A stretch of DNA of 24,243 nucleotides from Bacillota bacterium (GTDB lineage: Bacteria; Eremiobacterota; SpSt-956; JAKJGF01), in NCBI GenBank assembly GCA_029555925.1, contig JAKPQU010000526.1, forward strand, positions 1-24,243, given 5' to 3'. The position numbers and the translations under genes are program-made. The notes under the pieces are model-generated. The model ran no database searches and was not told the DNA's origin. It saw nothing but the letters and a program-made list of their open reading frames with translations. Numbering within the stretch: the stretch's first letter is position 1; every line of letters starts with the position of its first letter. Shown piece after piece: positions 16,026-22,938 of the stretch.

Positions 16026-16117
16026 ATTACTGAGGTAAGCATAAATAATACATATATGCTCTCGTAACGCGTTACGGGAGGAAGATCTTTTTAAATGCTT
16101 ATGCTCAAATCAGTTAA
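16026..16117 (+). repeat. Inverted-repeat leader element, copy 2
   Basis: Ends ACTGAGGTAAGCATAA (16029-16044) and TTATGCTCAAATCAGT (16099-16114) are imperfect inverted repeats. The centre CTCTCGTAAC/GTTACGGGAG forms a 10-bp stem with one wobble (a realistic loop opens the inner pairs) and would bury GGGAGG. It matches the copy at 9746-9859 closely outside the central heptads and is exactly 14 nt (two heptads) shorter between TGCTCT and GGGAGG. It ends where the SD of the next gene begins. Confidence 0.75.
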
Positions 16118-16129
16118 GGGGGTATATGT

Positions 16130-17530
16130 ATGGATATTGCCAGCATGATAAGAATAAGCCGTGCAGCTTCTTCTACCATGCAGGATATGCTTGATAACTC
16201 GGTTAAATCCAATACTTCCCTTCAAAAAGCACAGAGAAAAGAAGATAAAGATACAGATAAAAAAACAGTTGCAACAGGTTCAACCACATCCAAAGGGGTC
16301 GGAATAAATGCGGGAGAAGTGGGTAATCAGGACGACATGTCCAACATGGGAGATATGAGAGGAAGTGGCGGTTCAAACTGGGGGGAATCCTTTTCTTCTG
16401 AAATGGAAAAGGATGAAGACACACAGGAACTCAACAAGAGTCTTGATTTCTTCAAAAGAGATAAAATCTTTCAGATGAAAGCCCATCACTCAGAAGATGA
16501 ACTGCTGGAAGAAAAAGAGGAAGAAAAGAAAAAAACACATGATGATACAGAGGAAGAAATCTGTAAAGAAAAAGACATAAAAGACGGTTCTTGGGAAGAA
16601 AAAGTCACAGGGAAAAAAGAAGAAAAAGATTTAACATATAAAGATCCGGAACACAGACTAAAAGATGCTTATAAGTCGGAAGATGAAGAAAAAGAAGAGA
16701 AAAAAGAAGAAAGAGAAGACGTAGTTCTTCCTCAAATTAAAATACAATCGTCAGGGCTTACTATGGATATACCTGACGAACCATCTCCTGATATTGTAGA
16801 AACAGGAGACAGCTCATCCCCTACATTCTGTGACATGCCTGCTCTTTATAAACTTGAAGATATAGAGCAAAATCCTGTTTCCGAAGAAATAAAAGCATCT
16901 CCGGAATATATGAAAGAACAGAGTAACCGTCAGAGAATAGTAAACATGATTGTCCACTGTGCTTCTCCCGATATAGCGGGACGGCTTATTGAACGTCTCT
17001 ATCAACTTGGAGACAAAATACTTGATACATGTCTTGCCTTTAATGTCAAAATAGTCGTTCTGAAAGCCGGAGAGAAACTCTCCCATGTAGTAAAAAATGC
17101 CGAAAATACAGGGGATTTGAGGGCAGGTTATTCGGAGAATCTGAGAATCTGTTTTCTCGGTGAAGAATGGCTCTTTGAAAGTTTTGAAAATCTATATCGT
17201 TTCAATACACCTGTTTATCTTATGGCTCTGGCTTTTGATCATGCCACGGGAGGAGACAGTTTTGCCTCTCTTAAATCGCCGTTTGTATTGAATAACTACC
17301 ATGCATGCAGACGGGGAGAAGAAGGACATCAATTTATGGAAGGTATAGCATCTTACAGCCCTGTGGAATATTTCGCTCAGACGCTGGAAACTTTTCTTCA
17401 GGAGAAAGACGAATCCTTTCGTATAGATATGGCCCAGAAGGTCTTTGAAGGTAAAATATCTACAAAAGATGATTTATATTACAGTGATTTAAGCATGTAT
17501 CAATATATTGATTATCTGGTACAGAGTTAG
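16130..17530 (+). CDS. Protein with degenerate anthrax-lethal-factor-like (ATLF) domain
   Basis: 466 residues without a signal peptide. Residues 30-200 are charged and low in complexity, rich in Glu and Lys (for example 126-136 and 183-195). Residues 265-466 are globular. The pattern LDTCLAFNVKIVVLKAG, then GYSENLRICFLGE, then MALAFDHATGG, then SPVEYFAQTLETFL resembles lethal-factor/PPEP-type metalloproteases (beta strand, Y-x-P-x-x-x-x-I, HExxH, E-x-FA-E). Where HExxH should be, the sequence is L367 A368 F D H371, so the first His and the catalytic Glu are missing while H371 and E413 remain. It is probably an inactive relative; this call is inference. GGGGG lies 7 nt before ATG 16130. It is the first gene of a three-gene operon. 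Confidence 0.65.
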   Translation: MDIASMIRISRAASSTMQDMLDNSVKSNTSLQKAQRKEDKDTDKKTVATGSTTSKGVGINAGEVGNQDDMSNMGDMRGSGGSNWGESFSSEMEKDEDTQELNKSLDFFKRDKIFQMKAHHSEDELLEEKEEEKKKTHDDTEEEICKEKDIKDGSWEEKVTGKKEEKDLTYKDPEHRLKDAYKSEDEEKEEKKEEREDVVLPQIKIQSSGLTMDIPDEPSPDIVETGDSSSPTFCDMPALYKLEDIEQNPVSEEIKASPEYMKEQSNRQRIVNMIVHCASPDIAGRLIERLYQLGDKILDTCLAFNVKIVVLKAGEKLSHVVKNAENTGDLRAGYSENLRICFLGEEWLFESFENLYRFNTPVYLMALAFDHATGGDSFASLKSPFVLNNYHACRRGEEGHQFMEGIASYSPVEYFAQTLETFLQEKDESFRIDMAQKVFEGKISTKDDLYYSDLSMYQYIDYLVQS

Positions 17531-17578
17531 TGCAGGGTTAAACATTATGACTGAAATCGTTATCCAGAGGTCCAATTT

Positions 17579-17875
17579 GTGAAAATAATACTAAAAAACT
17601 TTAAAAATAATGCAAAAGAGAAAATTGTAGAAGAAAAACCAACTGCCATAATAGAGTTTGACGGACAGAATACCTATATAAAAACCAGAGACTGGAAGCT
17701 TAAAGAAAAACTTGAAGAAATATTTTCCGTCCCTTTTACCGTAAGAAAACCTGTAATCAAAGACGGAGTCCGGGCATTTGTCCTGGAAATGGTAAAACCC
17801 GGAACAAAAGACCATTTTAAAGAAATAGCCTATTTACTTAGAAAAATTAATTTTTATGTAAATCTTATCGAATAA
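17579..17875 (+). CDS. Small hypothetical protein (98 residues)
   Basis: GTG 17579 has AGAGG 8 nt upstream. The protein is basic and soluble, with alternating strands and helices (TAIIEFDGQNTYIKTRDWK, then RKPVIKDGVRAFVLEMVKPG, then a C-terminal helix HFKEIAYLLRKIN). I recognise no family. It lies 48 nt after the degenerate-protease gene and 35 nt before the TIM-barrel gene, so it is probably cotranscribed with both. Codon use looks like its neighbours, which supports a real gene. Confidence 0.7.
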   Translation: MKIILKNFKNNAKEKIVEEKPTAIIEFDGQNTYIKTRDWKLKEKLEEIFSVPFTVRKPVIKDGVRAFVLEMVKPGTKDHFKEIAYLLRKINFYVNLIE

Positions 17876-17910
17876 TACGATTCTCATATAATCATAGAAA
17901 GGAAAAAACT

Positions 17911-18603
17911 GTGAGCAAATTTCTTGACATAATAAAGACAAAACCATTTTCCCTTATAATGAGTCTGCCGAAAAATAACAAAGACCTTGCAAAAGCAGCA
18001 GAAGAGGCAGGGGCAGATGTGATAAAAATACATATAAATGTGGAACACAGGGCAAGCGGAACATATTTCGGCCCTTTTGAAGAGGAAAAAAATGCTATTA
18101 AATCCATTCTGGATACAGTAAAAATACCTGCAGGTATAGTACCCGGTGCCGGTAAAGTGGCCACAAAAGAAGAAATGATGGAACTTTATGAAATGGGTAT
18201 AGATTTTTTTGATACCTATATAGAAAATATACCTGCCTGTATGTTAGAACTTCCGCAGAAAATGGCAAGAATGTATGCACCGTCCTATAATTTCGATCTA
18301 AAACTCCTGCCATATCTGAAGCACTGGGGAGCAGACATAGTAGAAGCTTCTGTTATGGCGCCGGAGAATTACGGAAGAGAACTCAGATTGAGCGATCTTC
18401 TTCTCTATCAGTGGATCTGTGAAACTTCTAATCTCCCTGTAGTAATTCCGACACAGCTTGCCATAAAACCGGAAGAGATAAAATATCTCAAACATGCCGG
18501 GGTAAGGTGTATCATGATCGGTGCCATAGTCACCGGTAAAGAAGCAAATACGATCTATGAAGCCGTAAAGAAATTCAGGGAAGCCATAGATAATCTGGTG
18601 TGA
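17911..18603 (+). CDS. TIM-barrel protein of unknown substrate
   Basis: 230 residues, soluble. The sequence alternates strands and helices in a (beta/alpha)8 order: FSLIMSLP, ADVIKIHINVEHRASG, IPAGIVPGAGK, DFFDTYIE, ADIVEASVMAPENYGREL, LPVVIPTQLAI and VRCIMIGAIVTGKEANTI. The last segment resembles a ribulose-phosphate-binding-barrel phosphate site. Acidic and lysine residues at strand ends (K in DVIKIH, E in IVEAS) could be catalytic. It might be an epimerase, aldolase or phosphosugar enzyme; the evidence does not choose. GTG 17911 has AAAGGA about 8 nt upstream. It is the last gene of its operon and its stop is followed within 5 nt by a (GTGACGC)4 array. Confidence 0.75.
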   Translation: MSKFLDIIKTKPFSLIMSLPKNNKDLAKAAEEAGADVIKIHINVEHRASGTYFGPFEEEKNAIKSILDTVKIPAGIVPGAGKVATKEEMMELYEMGIDFFDTYIENIPACMLELPQKMARMYAPSYNFDLKLLPYLKHWGADIVEASVMAPENYGRELRLSDLLLYQWICETSNLPVVIPTQLAIKPEEIKYLKHAGVRCIMIGAIVTGKEANTIYEAVKKFREAIDNLV

Positions 18604-18607
18604 AATC

Positions 18608-18635
18608 GTGACGCGTGACGCGTGACGCGTGACGC
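18608..18635 (+). repeat. Heptad array (GTGACGC)4
   Basis: Four perfect GTGACGC units follow the TIM-barrel gene's stop. The unit is the same as at 1094-1121. TGACGCGTGACG in this array is perfectly complementary (12 bp) to CGTCACGCGTCA at 18743-18754, so the 18604-18770 gap has opposed arms. Confidence 0.9.
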
Positions 18636-18723
18636 GTCGCATAAACCTTTCCTGATTTTTTTCTATAGATTATAGCATAAAATGTCTCAACTAACATCCA
18701 TAACCGTTTCGGTCATAACGAAT

Positions 18724-18765
18724 TATGAGAATCTATTCCTCCCGTCACGCGTCAAGCTTCTCATA
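18724..18765 (-). repeat. Short inverted-repeat element with heptad core, copy 3 (diverged)
   Basis: TATGAGAA (18724-18731) and TTCTCATA (18758-18765) flank, in the minus sense, TTGACGC, GTGACGG and GAGGAA. The heptad core plus GGGAGGAA matches the two leader elements, but the outer stem sequence is different. No gene lies downstream on this strand. Confidence 0.55.
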
Positions 18766-18791
18766 TAAATCCCTATCTGTAAGCTATTAAA

Positions 18792-18820
18792 CTGACATAC
18801 AGAGAAGAGCCTGTTATAAT
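18792..18820 (+). promoter_or_regulatory. Promoter of the radical SAM gene
   Basis: CTGACA (18792-18797), a 17-nt spacer and TATAAT (18815-18820). Transcription would begin near 18827, only a few nt before ATG 18831. An upstream in-frame ATG (18819) lies inside the -10 box and could not be on this transcript. Confidence 0.65.
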
Positions 18821-18830
18821 GCCTTCCATT

Positions 18831-19841
18831 ATGAAAGACACATTTCACATTCAATGGCACATTACAAATCTCTGTAACCTGAGATGTATCCACTGTTATC
18901 ACGATGACTTTTTTGAAAATCAGGATCGTTCCCCGGAAGATCTAAAAGTAATGTTTGTAAATATAAGAAACTTTCTGCAGGAAGAAAATAAAGACCTGGT
19001 AATAGATATAACAGGAGGAGAACCATTTCTTTATAAAGAGTGGAAAGAACTTTTCAGTTATCTTTATAAAAGTCCCTGTGTAAAAGAAGCTGGAATCATT
19101 ACAAACAGCTTCTTCTTAAATGAAGAAATTCTGAATTTTCTCGAAGATTTTCCTGAGACAAAATTGAAAATTTCAGCAGAAGCTTTTGAGAAAGAAACTT
19201 TCGAAAAATTCCGCGGCAAAGGAAATTTCGAGAAATTTATTAAAACAATGAATATGCTGAAAGAAAGAAATTTCGAAAAAACTCTTATGTTTACCATTAT
19301 GGAGCAGAATGTTTCGGAAGTGGAAAAACTGTTTTATTTTATAGAAGAGTATAATATAAACCATTTCATTGTGGAAAGATTTATTCCCCAAGGAGTCGGG
19401 AGGAAAATAACCAATCAGGTAGTATCTTTAGAAAACTGGATAAAAACAATAAAAATTTTATTGAGTAAAACCTGCAATGAAGACAATCTGTATCCTCTTA
19501 TACCATATAAAGGTTTCAGAGTTACAAAAGAGAATGGAGCATTTGAGCTATACGGTTCTCCATGCATTGTGGGAACAGACGGTATTGCAGTCATGCCTGA
19601 CGGAAGTGTTTTTCCATGCAGGAGATTTCCCATTAAAATCGGGAACTTGCTGGAAGAATCTCTTTATGATATATGGAACAAGTCTTATGTATTAAAAAGA
19701 CTGAGAGAGAAAAAAATTTTAAAGGGTAAATGCCATGGATGTAAAATAAAGGATTGTACCGGTTGCAGGGCACTGGCTTTTGCAATGACAGGCGATTATA
19801 TGGCAGAAGATCCTTTATGTATTTTCAGTAGTGAAGAGTGA
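18831..19841 (+). CDS. Radical SAM/SPASM enzyme
   Basis: 336 residues. C15, C19 and C22 in CNLRCIHCYHD bind the 4Fe-4S cluster that cleaves S-adenosylmethionine, and ITGGEP follows as the SAM-binding GGE motif. The C-terminal SPASM region (SPCIVGTDGIAVMPDGSVFPCRRFP, then IGNLLEESLYDIW, then CHGCKIKDCTGCRA and PLC) supplies the cysteines for auxiliary clusters. Such enzymes often modify peptides or make cofactors; no obvious precursor peptide is adjacent. ATG 18831 starts a nearly leaderless transcript; ATG 18819 is an alternative if the promoter call is wrong. The TGA stop lies in an AGTGAAG-AGTGAAG heptad pair. The cyclic-nucleotide-binding gene follows by 91 nt. Confidence 0.95.
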   Translation: MKDTFHIQWHITNLCNLRCIHCYHDDFFENQDRSPEDLKVMFVNIRNFLQEENKDLVIDITGGEPFLYKEWKELFSYLYKSPCVKEAGIITNSFFLNEEILNFLEDFPETKLKISAEAFEKETFEKFRGKGNFEKFIKTMNMLKERNFEKTLMFTIMEQNVSEVEKLFYFIEEYNINHFIVERFIPQGVGRKITNQVVSLENWIKTIKILLSKTCNEDNLYPLIPYKGFRVTKENGAFELYGSPCIVGTDGIAVMPDGSVFPCRRFPIKIGNLLEESLYDIWNKSYVLKRLREKKILKGKCHGCKIKDCTGCRALAFAMTGDYMAEDPLCIFSSEE

Positions 19842-19843
19842 AG
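19830..19843 (+). repeat. Two AGTGAAG heptads spanning a stop codon
   Basis: AGTGAAG occurs twice. The codons AGT GAA GAG TGA end the radical SAM gene inside this pair. It is the shortest array in the window. Confidence 0.6.
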
Positions 19844-19932
19844 GGAAATAGGGTTTGTTAAACTCAGTAAATTACTCCTGGTTCAGGTATCGAGAAATAA
19901 TATAAATTAATAAATAGAAAGAGGTAAATAAA

Positions 19933-20559
19933 ATGAATTTAAGCAAAAATACGGTAAACAACGACCCTGAAAGGCTCTTTAAAGGTTATATGATAGGTCA
20001 CAAAGTATTCAATGATATATACTCTATAGTGCACTCCTATACTGATTCCTCCCCTATAGAAGATCTGGAAACAAAAGAAGAACTGGAACAGAAAAGAACA
20101 AAAGCAGAAATTATTAAATTAATTCCCCTATTCAGTGTATTTGATATACAGCAGATAGAAAAGCTGGATCAGAAAATAAAATTAAAGAAATTTAAAAACG
20201 GAAAAATTCTCTTTAAAGAAGGAGACAGCGCGGAAGAACTTTATATAATAAAATCCGGCAGGGTAACACTTTATAAAGAGATTCAGATGGATAAAAAAGA
20301 AAAGATAGAGATTGCCAATCTCGGTAAAGGAGATCTCTTCGGAGAAACAGGTATTGTCCTGAACACGGAAAGAACCCTTTCTGCCATAGTATCTTCCGAT
20401 AATGCAGAATTATATATGATTTCAAAAGAAAATTTCTTACATATGCTGTCCCACCATGCCGAACTGAGTTTCAATCTTGCGAAAATACAGACAAAAAGAC
20501 TTATGGCAAGAGGAGATATACTGGTTGATTATATCTGTAATTATATAGAAGTGAAATAA
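19933..20559 (+). CDS. Cyclic-nucleotide-binding-domain protein without HTH
   Basis: 208 residues. After a 60-residue N-terminal extension, residues 62-190 form a cNMP-binding fold: IPLFSVFDIQQIEKL, the beta-roll FKNGKILFKEGDSAEELYIIKSGRV, and the phosphate-binding cassette GDLFGE (133-138) with R147-T148. The Glu and Arg needed for cNMP contact are present, so ligand binding is plausible. There is no C-terminal helix-turn-helix as in CRP, so it is unlikely to bind DNA itself. SD GAGGT lies 7 nt before ATG 19933. The binding target and partners are unknown, and I saw no cyclase in the window. Confidence 0.88.
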   Translation: MNLSKNTVNNDPERLFKGYMIGHKVFNDIYSIVHSYTDSSPIEDLETKEELEQKRTKAEIIKLIPLFSVFDIQQIEKLDQKIKLKKFKNGKILFKEGDSAEELYIIKSGRVTLYKEIQMDKKEKIEIANLGKGDLFGETGIVLNTERTLSAIVSSDNAELYMISKENFLHMLSHHAELSFNLAKIQTKRLMARGDILVDYICNYIEVK

Positions 20560-20647
20560 ATTCATATGAGAAATCATAACGGATAACAGAAGAAATCGAC
20601 CATATTTCACAAAAAAAGAAGAAGCACGAAGAAAAGGATAAAAAATT

Positions 20648-20998
20648 ATGAAGAAAATATCAGGAATAATTCTAGTTTTATCTATCTTCTTTATCTTCAG
20701 TAACGGATGGGCAAAATCCGGTCATCCCATACCTGTTCCCGGACTGTCAATCTCAGAAGCTGTTAAGATAGCAAAAGAATATTTTTATAATAAGGAAACA
20801 AGAGTAATAGACGGTGAGTCTTTCAAAATTAAAGACTATATTCTTATTTCGGCACAATATACAAATTATTTCAATGAAAAATATGAAAAGGAATGGGCAT
20901 GGGAAATAAAGTTTATTCACCCGGTGCATAACGATCATTCTGTAATATACAAGGTCAGAAATAATAAAGAGATTATTTTTCTTTATGCAACAGAGTAA
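20648..20998 (+). CDS. Small secreted protein, unknown family
   Basis: 116 residues. A typical signal peptide (KK, hydrophobic ISGIILVLSIFFIFS, then NGWA-K) predicts cleavage near residue 22-23. The mature part of about 93 residues has a helix SISEAVKIAKEYFYNK followed by beta-rich sequence (DYILISAQYTN, KEWAWEIKFIHPV, SVIYKVRNNKEIIFLY), a layout like PepSY or cystatin-like folds. There is no cysteine, lipobox or catalytic motif. AAGGA lies 9 nt before ATG 20648. It follows the cNMP-domain gene by 88 nt and converges on the esterase remnant, 18 nt away. Confidence 0.75.
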   Translation: MKKISGIILVLSIFFIFSNGWAKSGHPIPVPGLSISEAVKIAKEYFYNKETRVIDGESFKIKDYILISAQYTNYFNEKYEKEWAWEIKFIHPVHNDHSVIYKVRNNKEIIFLYATE

Positions 20999-21016
20999 AA
21001 GCAGACAAACATTACT

Positions 21017-21790
21017 TTAATCTTTACCCAATAAAAAAATCAGTACCCTGTCAGATCTTTCGCTCCAGGCTTTTTCATTATGAGGAGCACCTTCTGCCTC
21101 ATAATAACAAAGGTCTTCCCCGGGGATATAACCTTTATTTATCAAAATATCCATCATAAGTCTTGAAGAATCGATTGCATCGGGGATATCATTTTTATTC
21201 TCATCCCTATCAGCTTCTTCTGTGCCCATATCGAGCCATATTTTTATTTCAGGTTTCGGTTTTTTCCAGCCGGCAATCTCTCTGATAAAATACCCGTCAG
21301 ACCACCATAAAGAGGGAGAGACTACTCCTATTAATCCGAACAGTTCAGGATAATGCCACCCCATATAAAGAGCGCTTATTCCGCCCAGAGATGAACCCAT
21401 AAAGCCTGTGTCAGAAGGCTCTGTAGACGTATTAAAATTACTGTCTATGAAAGGTTTAAGTTCTTTAACGACAAAATCTGCATAGGCAGGCAATTTTCCT
21501 CCGCCATGTTCTGCATCTTTTACAGGCGTATATTCACTTATACGATCTTCATTATTATAAATTGCCACCATAATGATTTCTCTTATTTTACCTTCTTTTA
21601 TCAGTCTTTCTGCCGTTTCATCAAGGTTCCATTCCACTCCTATAAAAGAAGTCTCTTTATTAAAAACATTCTGTCCGTCCTGAAGGTAGAGAACGGGATA
21701 TTTTTTGCCATTATCTTCGGAATAACCCGGAGGCAGATAGATAAGAATATTTCTGTCATTATTTAAAAAAATTGAGATAGGCGAGAACTG
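21017..21790 (-). pseudogene. 5'-truncated enterochelin-esterase-like hydrolase
   Basis: The reading frame encodes an alpha/beta-hydrolase esterase of the enterochelin-esterase (Fes/IroE-like) type: NDRNILIYLPPGYSE, YPVLYLQDGQNVF, the nucleophile elbow GSSLGG and a His in APHNEKAW. The recognisable protein starts directly after the TAA of the NifS gene, in the same frame, and has no ATG, GTG or TTG before GTG 21637. That GTG is about 50 residues into the conserved domain, so it would lose the first strands and the LPPGY block. The usual N-terminal signal or leading region is absent. I read it as a gene remnant, or as a product needing a non-standard start or read-through. Only the 5' end looks damaged. 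Confidence 0.65.
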
Positions 21791-22912
21791 TTATTTGATT
21801 ATTGAAGAGATTATATCTACTGCCCTGTCAATCTCACTTTTTTGCGTCATTTTACCGGTAGAAAATCTCAATGTTCCCTGTGACCATTCACGAGGAATAT
21901 TCATTGCTTCAAGCACATAAGAAATTTTCCCTGTGTGACAGGCAGCACCTGCCGAAACTGCCACTTTATCATTTAAGCTTTGAATAAGATCATCCGAATT
22001 AATGTCTTTAAAACTCAAACTCAAGGTATTTGGAAGCCTTTTTTCAGGATGACCGTTAAGTTTTATATCCTTTATCTTCTGCTCTAAACCCTTATGAAGT
22101 CTGTCTCTCATGTTCTTCATATGTCTACTGTTTTTCTTGAGATCTCTTCCGGCAATTTCACAGGCTTTCCCAAGTCCGACTATTTCAAGGACATTTTCGG
22201 TTCCTGCCCTTCTTCCTCCTTCATGGCCTGCGCCATGCATAAATTTCTCAGGTGTAATGCCATTTTTTATATAAAGAATTCCCACACCTTTAGGGGCATA
22301 TAATTTATGTCCCGCTATGGACAGAAGATCTGCGCCGAGCTCTTTTATATCGACAGAGATCTTACCTGCAGACTGGGCGGCATCTGTATGAAAAACAATC
22401 CCTTTCTTTGTTGTAATGGCAGAAATTTCTTCAACAGGCTGAACTGTGCCGACTTCATTATTGGCATGCATAACAGTAACAAGAATTGTTTTATCTGTTA
22501 TAGTATGTTCAAGTTCCGAAGGACTTACGAGGCCGTATTCGTCAACAGGCAGATAAGTAACAGAAAAACCATGTTTTTCAAGGAATCTGCATACTTCAAG
22601 GACTGCAGGATGTTCTATTACTGTTGTAATAATATGGTTTCCTTTATGTCTGTGAGCAAAAGCAATGCCTTTTATGGCATAATTATTGGACTCAGTTCCG
22701 CCGCTCGTAAAGACAATCCCGGAAGGACTGCAGTTAAGTAAAGAAGCTACCTGACATCTTGCCTGTTCCACTGCCTCCCTGGTCTTAAGTCCATAGAGAT
22801 GGGAACTGGAAGGATTGCCGAAATATTCTTCCACATATGGTTTCATAGCAGAAATAACCTCACTGTCATGAGGCGTTGTGGCGTTATAATCTAAATATAT
22901 GAGAGTTTCCAT
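21791..22912 (-). CDS. NifS/IscS-type cysteine desulfurase
   Basis: 373 residues, a class V PLP-dependent enzyme. The opening YLDYNATTP, H101 (VIEHPAV), D177 (FHTDAAQ), the PLP lysine K203 (AGHKLYAPKG) and RAGTEN are all present. The catalytic cysteine is C325 in SAGAACHTGKISYVL. That loop is about two residues shorter than the usual CSSGSLEPS loop, and the AACH form recalls selenocysteine-lyase-like members. It should release sulfur (or selenium) from cysteine as a persulfide. ATG 22912 has GGAG 9 nt upstream; the in-frame ATG eleven codons earlier lacks support. No iscU, iscR or tRNA-thiolation gene is adjacent, so the acceptor is unknown. An esterase remnant follows its stop in frame. Confidence 0.93.
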   Translation of the reverse strand: METLIYLDYNATTPHDSEVISAMKPYVEEYFGNPSSSHLYGLKTREAVEQARCQVASLLNCSPSGIVFTSGGTESNNYAIKGIAFAHRHKGNHIITTVIEHPAVLEVCRFLEKHGFSVTYLPVDEYGLVSPSELEHTITDKTILVTVMHANNEVGTVQPVEEISAITTKKGIVFHTDAAQSAGKISVDIKELGADLLSIAGHKLYAPKGVGILYIKNGITPEKFMHGAGHEGGRRAGTENVLEIVGLGKACEIAGRDLKKNSRHMKNMRDRLHKGLEQKIKDIKLNGHPEKRLPNTLSLSFKDINSDDLIQSLNDKVAVSAGAACHTGKISYVLEAMNIPREWSQGTLRFSTGKMTQKSEIDRAVDIISSIIK

Positions 22913-22938
22913 TTGTAATATCTCCAGTCTGTAGAAGC

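Noticed and set aside
19933..20559. CRP/FNR transcription factor
   Set aside because: The cNMP-binding domain is clear, but the chain ends about 20 residues after it with no helix-turn-helix domain.
21017..21637. Intact 206-residue esterase starting at GTG 21637
   Set aside because: Clear esterase sequence (LPPGY and LQDGQNVF blocks) continues upstream of this GTG in frame, and no properly spaced SD precedes it, so the start would cut the domain.
22307..22741. Plus-strand open frame of 144 codons
   Set aside because: It lies antisense within the cysteine desulfurase gene and encodes no recognisable domain.
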